Position numbers and translations under genes: made by a program
Assembly (NCBI RefSeq): GCF_030954495.1
Contig: NZ_JAVHUW010000040.1
Location: 1-64,000 of the forward strand
From: Candidatus Desulfosporosinus nitrosoreducens
Lineage (GTDB): Bacteria > Bacillota > Desulfitobacteriia > Desulfitobacteriales > Desulfitobacteriaceae
Direction of reading: 5' to 3'
DNA: 64,000 nt
Part shown: piece after piece, positions 23,882 to 33,629 of the stretch
Position numbering within the stretch: position 1 is the stretch's first letter
Layout: each line of letters begins with the position of its first letter
Notes under the pieces: generated by a model
The model's input: the letters and a program-made list of their open reading frames with translations, nothing else
What the model was told of the DNA's origin: nothing
The model's database searches: none

Positions 23882-25402
23882 ATGGGGAATGCACCCATGG
23901 TGGAAATGCGCAAAATTACAAAAGAATTTCCGGGAATCCTGGCCAATGACCAAGTTTCTTTCAGTGTGAACTCAGGAGAAATTCATGCCTTGCTCGGCGA
24001 GAACGGAGCGGGAAAAAGCACGCTAATGAGCGTGCTTACAGGCCTTTATCGGCCTGACGGGGGCGAGATCTATATTGAGGGAAAGAAAGTGGAATTTTCA
24101 TCTCCCAAAGATGCTGTCAACTGTGGCATTGGCATGGTGCATCAGCATTTTAAGCTTGTTCAGCCCTTCACAGTTGCGGAAAACGTGATGCTCAGTATTA
24201 AAAATCTGAAACAAATTTATCATCTTAAAGCAATTGAACAGCAAATAATTCAGCAATCGGAAGCCTTTGGGCTGAGTATTGATCCCAAGGCTAAAATTTG
24301 GCAGCTTTCAGTGGGAGAGCAGCAGAGGGTAGAAATCATCAAATTACTGCTTCTTGGCGCCAAGTTTCTGATTCTCGACGAGCCGACTGCTGTCTTGACG
24401 CCACAAGAGGCCAAGGCTCTTTATTCGACATTACAAAAGATGGCCCAAAGCGGAAAATCCATTGTTATTATTTCTCATAAAATGAATGAGGTTTTGGAAA
24501 ACACAGATTGTATTACCGTTCTTCGTGACGGCAAATCTATCGGTACTGTTCGGACAAACACTACAAACGAAAAAGAGCTGGCCCAAATGATGGTTGGCAG
24601 AGATATTTCCGCGCGGACGGAAAAGAAGATTACTTCCAAAGAGGATAAAATTATGTCCTTGGCTGAGGTGTCGGCTTTGGGAAACAACGGTTTGTTAAAA
24701 TTGAAGAATATTTCACTGGATATATATGAAGGAGAGATACTCGGTGTTGCCGGAGTTGATGGCAATGGACAGAAGGAACTTGCCGAAGCGGTGGCAGGCA
24801 TGCGTTCAGTTAAGCAGGGAAGTATTTTTTTCTGCGGCAAGGATTGCACAAAATCCGGACGTAAAAAGCGAATCGATCTGGGAATCAGTTATGTGCCTGA
24901 AGATCGCATGACGACCGGACTTGTAACGGACCTTAACGCCTATGAAAATGTAGCCCTTAAAAACTATCGCAAATACCCCGGTGTTTTTATTTCTTGGGAT
25001 AAGGTTAGAAGCGATTCTGAACAGTTGATTCGGAAATTTGATGTTAGGTTGGCGAGCACGTCAAACCCAGTTAAAATGATGTCAGGGGGAAACATTCAAA
25101 AGCTTTTGCTGGCACGGGAAATTGATTCCGATCCTAAACTAATTATTGCGGTTTACCCGATGCGCGGCCTTGATATCGGTGCGACGGATTATGTAAAACG
25201 CTTGCTCATCGGTGAGAGCGAAAAAGGCAAAGCAGTGCTCCTCATTTCAGAGGATCTGGAAGACATTCTTTCCATGACAGACCGCATTATAGTCATGCAT
25301 GGCGGGGAAATCATGGGCGTTGTCAAGCCGAATGAAACGTCTCGTGAAGAAATCGGGCTGATGATGGCCGGCAAAAGAAAGGTAGATCTTCATGAATCGT
25401 AA
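23882..25402 (+). CDS. Nucleoside ABC transporter ATPase with two ABC domains
   Basis: Powers the importer. The 506 residues hold two ABC cassettes: the first with GENGAGKST, signature LSVGEQQRVEI and LILDEPTAVLTP; the second with a degenerate Walker A (GVDGNGQKE), signature MSGGNIQKLLLARE and a changed Walker B (AVYPMRGLDIGA). This asymmetry is normal for the sugar/nucleoside-type double ATPases (NupO, RbsA, MglA-like). AAAGGGTGAG supports ATG 23882 over an upstream GTG. The C-terminus overlaps the first permease by 11 bp, so they are translationally coupled. It acts at the inner membrane face with the two permeases. Confidence 0.94.
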   Translation: MGNAPMVEMRKITKEFPGILANDQVSFSVNSGEIHALLGENGAGKSTLMSVLTGLYRPDGGEIYIEGKKVEFSSPKDAVNCGIGMVHQHFKLVQPFTVAENVMLSIKNLKQIYHLKAIEQQIIQQSEAFGLSIDPKAKIWQLSVGEQQRVEIIKLLLLGAKFLILDEPTAVLTPQEAKALYSTLQKMAQSGKSIVIISHKMNEVLENTDCITVLRDGKSIGTVRTNTTNEKELAQMMVGRDISARTEKKITSKEDKIMSLAEVSALGNNGLLKLKNISLDIYEGEILGVAGVDGNGQKELAEAVAGMRSVKQGSIFFCGKDCTKSGRKKRIDLGISYVPEDRMTTGLVTDLNAYENVALKNYRKYPGVFISWDKVRSDSEQLIRKFDVRLASTSNPVKMMSGGNIQKLLLAREIDSDPKLIIAVYPMRGLDIGATDYVKRLLIGESEKGKAVLLISEDLEDILSMTDRIIVMHGGEIMGVVKPNETSREEIGLMMAGKRKVDLHES

Positions 25403-26465
25403 ACTGATGGGAAGATGGGAGATTAAGAAAACAAATTCAAGTTCTGCGCTAAAGAAGGTCGTTATTTCTTTAACCTCGATTGTACTTGGACTGGTCTTTG
25501 CCGGTATTTTTGTCGGGATCACCGGAAAAGACCCTTTGCAGCTTTACAGTGAGATTTTACAATCTTCCGTGGGATCAATGTACGGTCTCGGCGAAACGAT
25601 TGTGGAAATGATTCCGCTAGCTCTTTGCTCCCTTGGGGTTTCCTTGGCTTTCCGTATGCAATTATGGAACATTGGGGCGGAAGGGCAATTTTATATGGGA
25701 GCTTTCGGTGCGACCTATTTTGCTTTGTTTTTTTCAGACCTGCCCAAGTTAATGTTACTTCCCCTCATGCTGCTTGCAGGTTTTATCTGCGGCGGAGTCT
25801 GGGCTTTGATTCCGGCTCTTCCCAAAGCTTTTTGGAATGTCAATGAAACGATCAGCTCGCTTTTGCTCAACTATGTAGCCTATTTTTGGATTGCTTACCT
25901 GGTCTATGGCCCTTGGAAAGATCCTAAAGGCAATAATTTTCCCCTCACTAAAGAGTTCGCTCAGAGTGCGACGGTTCCATCCTTTGGCAATACCCGCATC
26001 ACTTACGCATTTCTTTTAATGCTGATCCTTGCCCTTGTGCTGTTTTTTGTCCTTAAATACTCCAAGTGGGGATATGAGATACGCGTCAGCGGTTCCAGCC
26101 GTAAAGCAGCCGATTATGCCGGTATGAATTATATTAAAAATGTTATTATGGTAATGTTTTTAAGCGGAGCCTTGTCGGGAATGGCCGGGATGGCCGAGGT
26201 TTCAGGCGTACTTCACCGTTTGCAGCAAACCATTTCTCCGGGTTATGGCTATACCGCCATACTTATTGCCTTGCTTGCCCGACTGAACCCCTTAAGCATC
26301 CTTCTCGTATCCTTTTTAATGGGTGGATTGCTGGTGGGAGGATTTAGCCTGCAAACCTCCGGTTTTCCTTCGAGCATGGTTTCTATGTTTCAAGGTTCAA
26401 TTTTGTTTTTTGTGCTGGCAGGGGAAATTTTTAACAATTACCGTTTAGTAAGAAAGAAGGTATGA
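25392..26465 (+). CDS. Nucleoside ABC transporter permease 1
   Basis: One half of the membrane channel of the importer, of the branched-chain-amino-acid/nucleoside permease type (NupP-like). The 357 residues have about 9-10 hydrophobic segments and the family cytoplasmic loop sequence SGSSRKAADYAGMNYIKN (about 235-252) that contacts the ATPase. N-terminal residues 1-25 are cytoplasmic. It overlaps the ATPase gene by 11 bp and precedes the second permease by only 4 bp. Length and topology are normal. Confidence 0.92.
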   Translation: MNRKLMGRWEIKKTNSSSALKKVVISLTSIVLGLVFAGIFVGITGKDPLQLYSEILQSSVGSMYGLGETIVEMIPLALCSLGVSLAFRMQLWNIGAEGQFYMGAFGATYFALFFSDLPKLMLLPLMLLAGFICGGVWALIPALPKAFWNVNETISSLLLNYVAYFWIAYLVYGPWKDPKGNNFPLTKEFAQSATVPSFGNTRITYAFLLMLILALVLFFVLKYSKWGYEIRVSGSSRKAADYAGMNYIKNVIMVMFLSGALSGMAGMAEVSGVLHRLQQTISPGYGYTAILIALLARLNPLSILLVSFLMGGLLVGGFSLQTSGFPSSMVSMFQGSILFFVLAGEIFNNYRLVRKKV

Positions 26466-26469
26466 CGGT

Positions 26470-27402
26470 ATGAATTTAGACTATTTAATCGCCATCCTGA
26501 CAGCCGGGGTTGTCGCAGGAACTCCGATTTTATATGCTTCTTTGGGGGAGGTCATTGCCGAACGCTCAGGTATCTTGAATCTGGGGGTGGAAGGCATGAT
26601 GCTCGTAGGAGCTGTAAGTGCTTTTTACGTAGGAACTCTCAGCCAAAATAAATGGCTTGGTTTGTTAGTGGCTTTAGGCGCCGGCGGACTTATGGCCTTA
26701 ATTCATGCGGTGATTACCATCTTGTTTAGGGCTAATCAAGTGGCCAGTGGTCTTGCCTTGACTATTTTTGGCACCGGCTTGTCTGCTTATCTGGGGCGTA
26801 GTTTGGTTGGCATCCCGCCTACCTCGACGTTCAAAGCAGTTTCGATTCCCATTTTGTCCCAAATTCCCGTTGTTGGCAAAGTGCTTTTTAATCAGGATCT
26901 TATGGTTTACCTCAGTGTAATTCTCGTTGTCATACTGTGGTTTGTTTTTTATAAAACAAAAGTAGGTCTTCTTCTCAGGGCGGCAGGTGAAAATCCTTCG
27001 GCTGTAGATGCTCTGGGGCACAACATCTTTTTTATTCGTTATGCTGCTGTCATTGTCGGAGGCATGTTTGCCGGTGCCGGCGGTGCCTATTTATCACTGG
27101 CTTATTCTCCTTCTTGGATGGAAAACATGTCGGCGGGCCGCGGCTGGATTGCTGTTGCCCTGGTTATTTTTGCCGTTTGGGATCCTGGCCGTGCCCTGTT
27201 AGGTGCCTGGCTGTTTGGCGTCATTGCCTCATTGGGTTTGCATCTTCAAGCCCTGGGGATTATGATTCCTTCCTATTTTTTGCAGATGCTGCCTTATATT
27301 TTTACATTTATCGTTTTAGTTTTCACGACTCGGGAAACCAAAAACAGGCGTTCCGGAACACCTGCCGCTCTGGGAATCTCCTATTCACGTGAAGAACGCT
27401 AA
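26470..27402 (+). CDS. Nucleoside ABC transporter permease 2
   Basis: The second channel subunit (NupQ-like), 310 residues with about nine membrane segments. Family markers are LGEVIAERSGILNLGVEGMML near the start and RAAGENPSAVDALGHNIFFIR in the ATPase-contact loop (about 170-190). Start ATG 26470 is four bases after the first permease. Its end abuts the adenine deaminase gene, whose ribosome site (AAGGGG) overlaps the permease stop. All markers of a complete importer are present. Confidence 0.93.
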   Translation: MNLDYLIAILTAGVVAGTPILYASLGEVIAERSGILNLGVEGMMLVGAVSAFYVGTLSQNKWLGLLVALGAGGLMALIHAVITILFRANQVASGLALTIFGTGLSAYLGRSLVGIPPTSTFKAVSIPILSQIPVVGKVLFNQDLMVYLSVILVVILWFVFYKTKVGLLLRAAGENPSAVDALGHNIFFIRYAAVIVGGMFAGAGGAYLSLAYSPSWMENMSAGRGWIAVALVIFAVWDPGRALLGAWLFGVIASLGLHLQALGIMIPSYFLQMLPYIFTFIVLVFTTRETKNRRSGTPAALGISYSREER

Positions 27403-27415
27403 GGGGTGTGGAACT

Positions 27416-29179
27416 TTGCGAACCTATGAAGAAATCAAGACTGTGCTTGAAGCGGGGTTGGGTCTGACCGCTTGCGATCTAAAGCTGGAGAATGTAAACT
27501 TAGTGAATGTCTATTCAGCCCAGATATATCCCACCAATATCTATATTCAAGGGAAACGGATTGTTTCTATTGACCCTTCGGCAAGATTAAGTGCTGAAAA
27601 AACCCTCGATTGTGGCGGAATGTATGCCATTCCGGGCCTAATTGACGGGCATATGCATTTTGAAACCACACTGCTCTCACCTGAGGCTCTGGCTGATGTT
27701 CTTGTACCCCATGGTACGACGACAATCATGGCAGATCTCATGGAGATCGCTAATGTGGCGGGAATTGACGGTGTAAAAGTACTGCTTAATTCCATCGCCA
27801 ATCTTCCTTACCGAACGTTTATTCAAGTATCTTCCAGAGTGCCTACTGCACCGGGTCTGGAGACGACGGGTGGCATTCTAGGGCTTGCGGAAGTGGAAGA
27901 GATTTTAAATTGGACGGAAAGTATTAGTTTAGGTGAACTGGACCCATCTAAAGTCCTTTTTATTAAAGAAGAATACCTTAAAAAGATTGCTGCTGCTCTG
28001 CAACGCCGCAAGATTGTCAATGGTCACGCTATTGGCCGTGCTGGGCAAGAGCTTAATGTCTATGCCAGCGCAGGTATGTCCGATGATCACGAGTGTGTTT
28101 CCTATGAGCAGCTTTTAGAGAGAGTGCAATTAGGAATGACGGTGATGCTGCGGGAAGGCAGTACAGAACGTAATGTGGGAGAACTGATCGCCGGGGTTCT
28201 CAAAAACGGTCTAAGCCACGAACACCTGATATTCTGCACCGATGACAAACATGTTACCGATATTCGCCATGAAGGCCATATCAACTTCAATGTTAATAAG
28301 GCGATTTCCCTGGGAATGCCGCCAATGCAGGCGATTCAAATGGCGACCTTGAATTCGGCAAGGCATTTTCGTTTAGAGGATGAGATAGGAAGCATTTCCC
28401 CCGGCAGAATGGCTGATATTTTACTTGTTGAAGACTTAGCCAATATCACCCCGGTCAAGGTTATTTATGAAGGGAAGGTTGTTGCCGAAAACGGTCATCT
28501 CGTGGTGGAAAGCAGACGCGGCAGCTACCCTAAATGGATAAAAGAGACGGTTAAACTCAAAGTGCCTATCTCTCCCAGCTCTTTTATCGTCCCCGCCAAA
28601 AGTCAAGGGCCGGCAACTAGGGTTAATGTGATTGGCATTTATGCCGACCAAATTATCAATAAGTGGGATCAAGAAGAACTTGCTGTAGTTGACGGACAGA
28701 TTGTCAGCAGCCCGGAAAAAGATATCTTAAAATTGGCGATTGTTGAGCGCTATGGCAAGACCGGAGGAGTTGGGATCGGTTTTGTCAAGGGGTTTCAGCT
28801 AAACAGGGGAGCATTAGCCACATCCATGTCGCACGATCATCATAACATTGTCTGTGTCGGCGCTCGTGATGAAGATTTGGCTTTGGCGGCGAAGGCGATT
28901 GGCAATCTGCAAGGCGGTATGGTGGTCGTTGCTGAAGGACAAGTCCTCGCTAAGATGGAACTGCCCATCGGCGGTTTGATGAGTGAGAAACCGGCTGAGG
29001 TTGTACTGAAGGAACTTGAAGAGATTAATGCGGTAGCCCAACAGCTTGGATGCCCTTTGCTTTCTCCATTTATGAGCCTCTGTTTCATTTCTTTGCCAAC
29101 GGTTCCCGAATTAGGATTGACGGACTTAGGGCTCGTGGATGTGCTTAATCACAAATTGATTGAAGTAGAACTATACTGA
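27416..29179 (+). CDS. ade: Adenine deaminase
   Basis: Deaminates adenine to hypoxanthine and ammonia with a dinuclear metal site in the cytoplasm. The 587 residues have the amidohydrolase metal motif HMHFETT, the bridging-region KEEYL, the Ade-type VNGHAIGRAG, the acidic FCTDDKH, and the C-terminal domain with SHDHHNIVCVG. Length fits bacterial AdeC (about 580). I start at TTG 27416 because AAGGGG (27401-27406) is nine bases before it; an upstream in-frame GTG at 27389 would overlap the permease and lacks a site. It is the last gene of the importer operon and explains it: imported adenine or adenosine-derived base feeds purine salvage. Confidence 0.93.
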   Translation: MRTYEEIKTVLEAGLGLTACDLKLENVNLVNVYSAQIYPTNIYIQGKRIVSIDPSARLSAEKTLDCGGMYAIPGLIDGHMHFETTLLSPEALADVLVPHGTTTIMADLMEIANVAGIDGVKVLLNSIANLPYRTFIQVSSRVPTAPGLETTGGILGLAEVEEILNWTESISLGELDPSKVLFIKEEYLKKIAAALQRRKIVNGHAIGRAGQELNVYASAGMSDDHECVSYEQLLERVQLGMTVMLREGSTERNVGELIAGVLKNGLSHEHLIFCTDDKHVTDIRHEGHINFNVNKAISLGMPPMQAIQMATLNSARHFRLEDEIGSISPGRMADILLVEDLANITPVKVIYEGKVVAENGHLVVESRRGSYPKWIKETVKLKVPISPSSFIVPAKSQGPATRVNVIGIYADQIINKWDQEELAVVDGQIVSSPEKDILKLAIVERYGKTGGVGIGFVKGFQLNRGALATSMSHDHHNIVCVGARDEDLALAAKAIGNLQGGMVVVAEGQVLAKMELPIGGLMSEKPAEVVLKELEEINAVAQQLGCPLLSPFMSLCFISLPTVPELGLTDLGLVDVLNHKLIEVELY

Positions 29180-29190
29180 TCCGCTTTGAA

Positions 29191-29232
29191 GCAATAAGAA
29201 AGCTGAGGTTTTTGCCTCGGTTTTTTTATTGC
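29191..29232 (+). terminator. Intrinsic terminator after adenine deaminase
   Basis: CTGAGG (29203-29208) and CCTCGG (29215-29220) form the core, followed by seven T, with outer pairing of GCAATAA (29191-29197) and TTATTGC (29226-29232). Confidence 0.9.
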
Positions 29233-29479
29233 TTTTTAATCGTTTTGTAATTATTTTTAAAGATTTTGTAATAAATTACCGATCTAAAAAGTGTATTGTT
29301 AAAGTATTATTAATGCTTATTTTTCTAAATGCAGATTATCAAAAGACATATTACATAAAAAGTAAATTATTCATAATAAAGGTTGTCAAGAAAATTACCG
29401 GTTTGCTGCCGAGATGGATTACAATAAAAGAGTAGACAGATGAATGTGTCTTGAAAAGTCGAATAAATGGAGTGGTCCA

Positions 29480-30181
29480 ATGAACGAGAAAAAGCCCAAA
29501 ATTCTGGTCGTTGAAGATGAAGAGTCGATCAGACGCTTTATAACTCTCAATCTCAGTGCGGCCGGGTATCAGGTAGGTGAAGCTGAGAGCGGAGAAGAAG
29601 CCCTTGCTATGTTGAGAACATTTAATCCCGAACTTATTGTGCTCGACCTTATGCTGCCTGGCATTGGTGGGTTGGAGGTTTGCCAGCAGGTTCGTGAGTT
29701 TGTACCGGAAACCTTGGTGATTATGCTGACGGCCAAAGGGCAGGATACCGACAAAATTTTAGGTTTAGAACTTGGCGCAGACGATTATATGGTAAAGCCC
29801 TTTAATCCTTTTGAATTAATTGCTCGCATCAAGGCAGTGCTTCGGCGTAAGGTCGCATCCAGAGAAACTAAACGGGTCCTTTATTGCACAGACTTGCGTC
29901 TGGATATTACTTCAAATAAATTTTTTAAAACAGACCTGGAAATTGAGCTGACTCCTACCGAGTTTGCTTTGCTGAAAGTATTTATGGAGAACCCAGAGAG
30001 GGCACTTAAACGAAACGAGCTGCTAAATGCTGTCTGGGGGGAAGATTATTTTGGAGATACGAAAACGCTTGATGTGCATATTAGGCGCCTGCGGGAAAAA
30101 ATTGAAGATAATCCGTCTCAGCCCAAGTATATCAAAACTGTTTGGGGCTCTGGGTATCGCTGGCAACAGAAGCCGTCATAA
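29480..30181 (+). CDS. OmpR/PhoB-family response regulator
   Basis: Receives phosphate from the kinase encoded next and binds DNA. The 233 residues have a receiver domain (phospho-Asp in LIVLDLMLPG near 54, Lys in MVKPFNPFE) and a winged-helix output domain (about 135-230, with RNELLNAVWGEDYFGDTKTLDVHIRRLREKIED pattern). ATG 29480 has TGGAGTGG before it; an upstream in-frame start at 29444 has none. The kinase gene begins 2 bp after its stop. The target is unknown; the third gene, a lipoprotein, could be part of the sensing path. Confidence 0.94.
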   Translation: MNEKKPKILVVEDEESIRRFITLNLSAAGYQVGEAESGEEALAMLRTFNPELIVLDLMLPGIGGLEVCQQVREFVPETLVIMLTAKGQDTDKILGLELGADDYMVKPFNPFELIARIKAVLRRKVASRETKRVLYCTDLRLDITSNKFFKTDLEIELTPTEFALLKVFMENPERALKRNELLNAVWGEDYFGDTKTLDVHIRRLREKIEDNPSQPKYIKTVWGSGYRWQQKPS

Positions 30182-30182
30182 G

Positions 30183-31577
30183 ATGAAGGGTATTAGAATC
30201 AGACTGACCGTCAATTTTATGATCGTCATTATTATTACTGTTTCTATACTTGAAGTTTTGCTCATCGGTACCGTCCGGCAGAATTATTATGGAAGCTTGG
30301 AAGGCAGTCTCACTAACCAAATTAAGATTTCGGCTGATTTATATGCCAAGTATTTTTCGAATACTTCTTTGCAGGAAAATGTTCTTTATAATGTTGATGC
30401 TTTTTGGAACCAAAGCAATGCTGAGGTGGAGATCGTCGACAAAGACGGCGCTATCGTGATGGATTCTCTCGGCGTGATTCCTATTGGGGATTCGGCCAAC
30501 AGCGATATTAATGATGCTTTGAATGGAAAAATGGGCAAATGGGTTGGAATCTTAAAAGGTCAAAAAGTTATGACTGTCGCTTACCCCTTAAAGTCTAATA
30601 ATGAAGTAGTTGGGGCCTTGCGCTTTATTACTTCGCTGAAGTTTGTTGATCAAGATATTCAAAATACGGCCTATATTTTCATAGCAATTGGTTTGCTGGT
30701 AATTTTCGTCGTTGGGCTGCTGAGCGTTTTTTTAGCCAATACGATTATCATACCTCTGAAAGAAGTTACTAAAGCCGCTGAAGAGATGGCTGCAGGCAAT
30801 TTTCAGGCGAGAAGTAAGAAAACCCATGAAGACGAGATTGGCAAACTCTCGGATACCTTAAACTATATGGCTGATGAAATCGTGAAAAAAGATCAGCTGA
30901 AGAACGATTTTATATCTTCAGTTTCACACGAGCTGCGTACTCCGCTGACCTCAATTATGGGGTGGGCTATTACCCTCCAAAATGAAAAATTCCAACAGAA
31001 AGAAATGCTTAAAGATGGTCTCAGTATCGTTGCTAAAGAGAGTGAGCGCTTAACTCATATGGTTGAAGAGCTTTTGGATTTTTCTAAATTTATTTCTGGC
31101 AGAATCATACTGCAAAATGAGGAAATTAATTTAGTAAACCTCATTAGTTATATTCATAAACAATTAACCCCGCGAGCGGTGAGAGAAAACATCGATTTTA
31201 CACTCCAGTGTCCGGAGAACTTGCCCTGTCTTAACGCAGATCCCAACCGACTTAAGCAGCTTTTTATCAATGTTTTGGATAATGCTTTTAATTTTACGCC
31301 GGCTGGTGGGCGGATTACCATTAGCATTGAAACTCAAACAGAGGGTTTTATTGTAACAATTTCAGACAGCGGTTGCGGAATAAGGGCTGAAGAACTGCCT
31401 ATGGTTAAAGAAAAATTTTATAAAGGGAAAAGCTCACGCTCCAAAAATGGGATTGGGTTATCAATTTGTCAGGAGATTGTAACGTTAATGGGCGGTAAGC
31501 TGGAGATTAGTAGTGTGCTTAACCAAGGAACCGACGTTCTTATTGCCTTGCCCACAGGAGAGAGTTCCCATGACTAG
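30183..31577 (+). CDS. Sensor histidine kinase
   Basis: A membrane kinase paired with the preceding regulator. The 464 residues show TM1 (about 10-33), an extracellular sensor of about 130 residues (VEIVDKDGAIVMDSLG), TM2 (about 167-190), HAMP, and the kinase core with H-box SHELRTPL, N-box NVLDNAFNFTP, G1 DSGCGI and G2 GIGLSICQEIV. I start at ATG 30183, two bases after the regulator stop; the ribosome site is weak, so translation probably depends on coupling. The 3' end overlaps the lipoprotein gene by 8 bp. The signal is unknown. Confidence 0.93.
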   Translation: MKGIRIRLTVNFMIVIIITVSILEVLLIGTVRQNYYGSLEGSLTNQIKISADLYAKYFSNTSLQENVLYNVDAFWNQSNAEVEIVDKDGAIVMDSLGVIPIGDSANSDINDALNGKMGKWVGILKGQKVMTVAYPLKSNNEVVGALRFITSLKFVDQDIQNTAYIFIAIGLLVIFVVGLLSVFLANTIIIPLKEVTKAAEEMAAGNFQARSKKTHEDEIGKLSDTLNYMADEIVKKDQLKNDFISSVSHELRTPLTSIMGWAITLQNEKFQQKEMLKDGLSIVAKESERLTHMVEELLDFSKFISGRIILQNEEINLVNLISYIHKQLTPRAVRENIDFTLQCPENLPCLNADPNRLKQLFINVLDNAFNFTPAGGRITISIETQTEGFIVTISDSGCGIRAEELPMVKEKFYKGKSSRSKNGIGLSICQEIVTLMGGKLEISSVLNQGTDVLIALPTGESSHD

Positions 31578-33015
31578 ATTAGGCAAAGGTATGCTCGTCT
31601 TACTTCTTATCTTTTTACTCGGCGGTTGTTCCAATCTTTCCTGGACTACAGCGGGTAAGATCGTTCCGCCGGTAAATAATACCTGCCCGCTGGAAGGAAA
31701 ATGGAAGGTGCTCCAGGACCTGCATTCTGGAGAGGGAAATCAGGAATGGGTAGGCGACACTGCTCAATTTACCTCAGAAGCCGCCATGTTTGGCGACTAT
31801 GTTTGGAGTAATCCTACGTATAAAATTAAAAAGGTAAACTCTACGGATTATTTATTAACTAAATATCTTTCTCTTCCAGGCACCTTAGTTCCAGCCAATA
31901 AGGAAGTCGATGTAATCACTCTAACTACGGCGGAAAACTTCCTGGGTGAATTCATGAAAATCAACGACTCCAAGATCATAGCTTTTGTCCAAAATAATGT
32001 CTTACTTCTCCAAAAGGTTTCTGAGCAAGCGGATCATCTTGCAGACGTACACTCCAGTGATGAGGATATAAAGAATCAAAACAGGGCAGGTGCTTCCGGT
32101 ATTTTGCTGGGGGTGAAACTACAGCAAAACGGTGAGGTCGTTTATCAGACGTTATGGCTGGCCGCCGACAATAAGCAGCTTCATCAGGTTTTAACGAGCA
32201 ATAACATTTTTTTTCCCCGTACAAGTGGCTTTTGGGAATTGCAGGTGCACCGTCAGCTTGATGGAGCGGCAGAAGATGATCAGCTATCGGCTCACGATGT
32301 AACCACTAAGATCGCGAAACTTCCGTCCAGAGGATTGGAAATTGACCAGCCCAAGGCTCAGGGATTTCAAAAGAAGATTATCGATTACGTGGGCAATGAT
32401 TATGTGGCCATAGAAAACAATACCAATGGTATCAATCAGCTACAGGTTTTGCCTGTGGATAAAATCTCTACCCAGACAGGAATCAAGGCCTCAGACCTGC
32501 TGGAAGACAGTGGTTTTAGCGCATATACTAAATCCAGGGCTTTAGCAAGCCGCGCTTTGAGCAATGAAGGGTTTACTCTGATTGATAAAGATAATTTTGA
32601 AGAGAATTTTGGCTTGGCCCGCAAAAATGGACATTGGTATCTTCAAGGAAGAATCAACTATTTAAGCCAGGGAACAGCCCACTGCCTGGATTATAATATG
32701 AATTTAATTCCGCCTACTAAGTTAATTTATTACGATACTTTATGCCTCAACTGGAAGACTATTATTGACCGGGTTCCTGATGCTGTTGATGCTTTTACTT
32801 CACCAAATCGAGACATCGCCCTTGTTATGACCAAAACAAAGCTGTATGTTTATGGAATCAGTGTTGATCAATTAGATAGTGAACCTTTGCTTAAACTTGA
32901 GCTGAAAGATGGAGAATCTCCTATTATGGCTGAGTGGGCTACGGGGTCTTACGTAGATAATTGGGAGAAGGCTTTTCTTGCTTATGGGGCCAAAGTTACT
33001 ACCGGCAAACCATAA
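31570..33015 (+). CDS. Lipoprotein of unknown function, co-transcribed with a two-component system
   Basis: I do not recognise the family. The 481-residue protein starts with a lipoprotein signal (LLLIFLLGGCSN, lipid Cys at 20) and would sit on the outer membrane face. The rest is a secreted, mostly beta-predicted chain rich in Asp, Asn, Lys and Leu with no cysteine motif I can name. Short repeats of the type KxxSTDYLLTKYL and a late stretch with repeated beta strands are visible. AGGAGAGAG supports ATG 31570. The 8-bp overlap with the kinase gene means coupled translation, so it probably acts in the same signal path, as sensor partner or as output. Confidence 0.7.
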   Translation: MTRLGKGMLVLLLIFLLGGCSNLSWTTAGKIVPPVNNTCPLEGKWKVLQDLHSGEGNQEWVGDTAQFTSEAAMFGDYVWSNPTYKIKKVNSTDYLLTKYLSLPGTLVPANKEVDVITLTTAENFLGEFMKINDSKIIAFVQNNVLLLQKVSEQADHLADVHSSDEDIKNQNRAGASGILLGVKLQQNGEVVYQTLWLAADNKQLHQVLTSNNIFFPRTSGFWELQVHRQLDGAAEDDQLSAHDVTTKIAKLPSRGLEIDQPKAQGFQKKIIDYVGNDYVAIENNTNGINQLQVLPVDKISTQTGIKASDLLEDSGFSAYTKSRALASRALSNEGFTLIDKDNFEENFGLARKNGHWYLQGRINYLSQGTAHCLDYNMNLIPPTKLIYYDTLCLNWKTIIDRVPDAVDAFTSPNRDIALVMTKTKLYVYGISVDQLDSEPLLKLELKDGESPIMAEWATGSYVDNWEKAFLAYGAKVTTGKP

Positions 33016-33079
33016 TTTAACACTTTGAAAAAATTGTACGACAAGGATTCATTAAAATCCAAGATGGGAAGGTGTTCCT

Positions 33080-33193
33080 ATGAGTTTGGACTTTTTTGTA
33101 ACTGCTTCTTTTTTTTCAATACTGGGGTATGGGCTGTGCTATATTACAGTAGCCCATAAAAAGGAGACAATTGATAAAGATAGGTTTCAGTAA
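33080..33193 (+). CDS. 37-residue single-pass membrane peptide
   Basis: A small ORF with GGAAGGTG (33067-33074) five bases before ATG 33080. It has one hydrophobic segment (residues 4-25) and a charged tail (HKKETIDKDRFQ). It follows the lipoprotein by 64 bp and may be part of that transcript. I do not recognise it. The ribosome site and membrane layout support a real gene, but the short length keeps confidence modest. Confidence 0.5.
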   Translation: MSLDFFVTASFFSILGYGLCYITVAHKKETIDKDRFQ

Positions 33194-33250
33194 GTAGTTG
33201 TAAAGATCCCTCCTAAATATAACAAAGAGTAAAAATCGCCCAATAGAAAG

Positions 33251-33284
33251 ACAGCCTCCTATCCTTTCTGATAAGGGCTGTTTT
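33251..33284 (+). terminator. Probable terminator after the small membrane peptide
   Basis: ACAGCC (33251-33256) pairs with GGCTGT (from 33276) around an imperfect stem, followed by four T. It lies between this operon and the convergent SASP gene. Confidence 0.5.
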
Positions 33285-33378
33285 AGGTGCGACCTATCTT
33301 TTACAAAGTTTGAAAAAGATGTTTTAGTCATCGCTATAACAAAAACATTAAGATGGTGGACATAGGTTAAATTAATTT

Positions 33379-33567
33379 TTATTGAGTCATGTTATTTTTA
33401 GGCAAGTTGCGTTCAGCTAATTCAATAGCCCTTTTTACCATATTTCCACAATCTCTTGAAGAAACCCCTCCAAAACCTTCTTGATGAAGGGTCCCAGCAA
33501 AACCTAATTCCTGGGCGATCTGTTCTTTTAATTGATTAGACATAATGCTATTGCGACGTCTAGACAT
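33379..33567 (-). CDS. Alpha/beta-type small acid-soluble spore protein
   Basis: A DNA-coating protein that protects the dormant spore genome and is degraded at germination. The 62 residues have the family core: [20 protein letters not shown] (the region around the germination-protease site), then [30 protein letters not shown] lies seven bases before the ATG, so I drop a 13-residue longer form. The promoter upstream matches sigma-G. Cys in the core is unusual but tolerated. The gene is solitary and convergent with the two-component operon. Confidence 0.88.
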   Translation of the reverse strand: MSRRRNSIMSNQLKEQIAQELGFAGTLHQEGFGGVSSRDCGNMVKRAIELAERNLPKNNMTQ

Positions 33568-33629
33568 GTGGAATCCTCCTTTCGCCTGGTAGGTTCTTGC
33601 AACCATTGACTGTTTTAATGAAACAATCT

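Noticed and set aside
29229..29435. 68-codon AT-rich frame before the response regulator
   Set aside because: No ribosome site, begins in the terminator, composition of AT-rich noncoding DNA.
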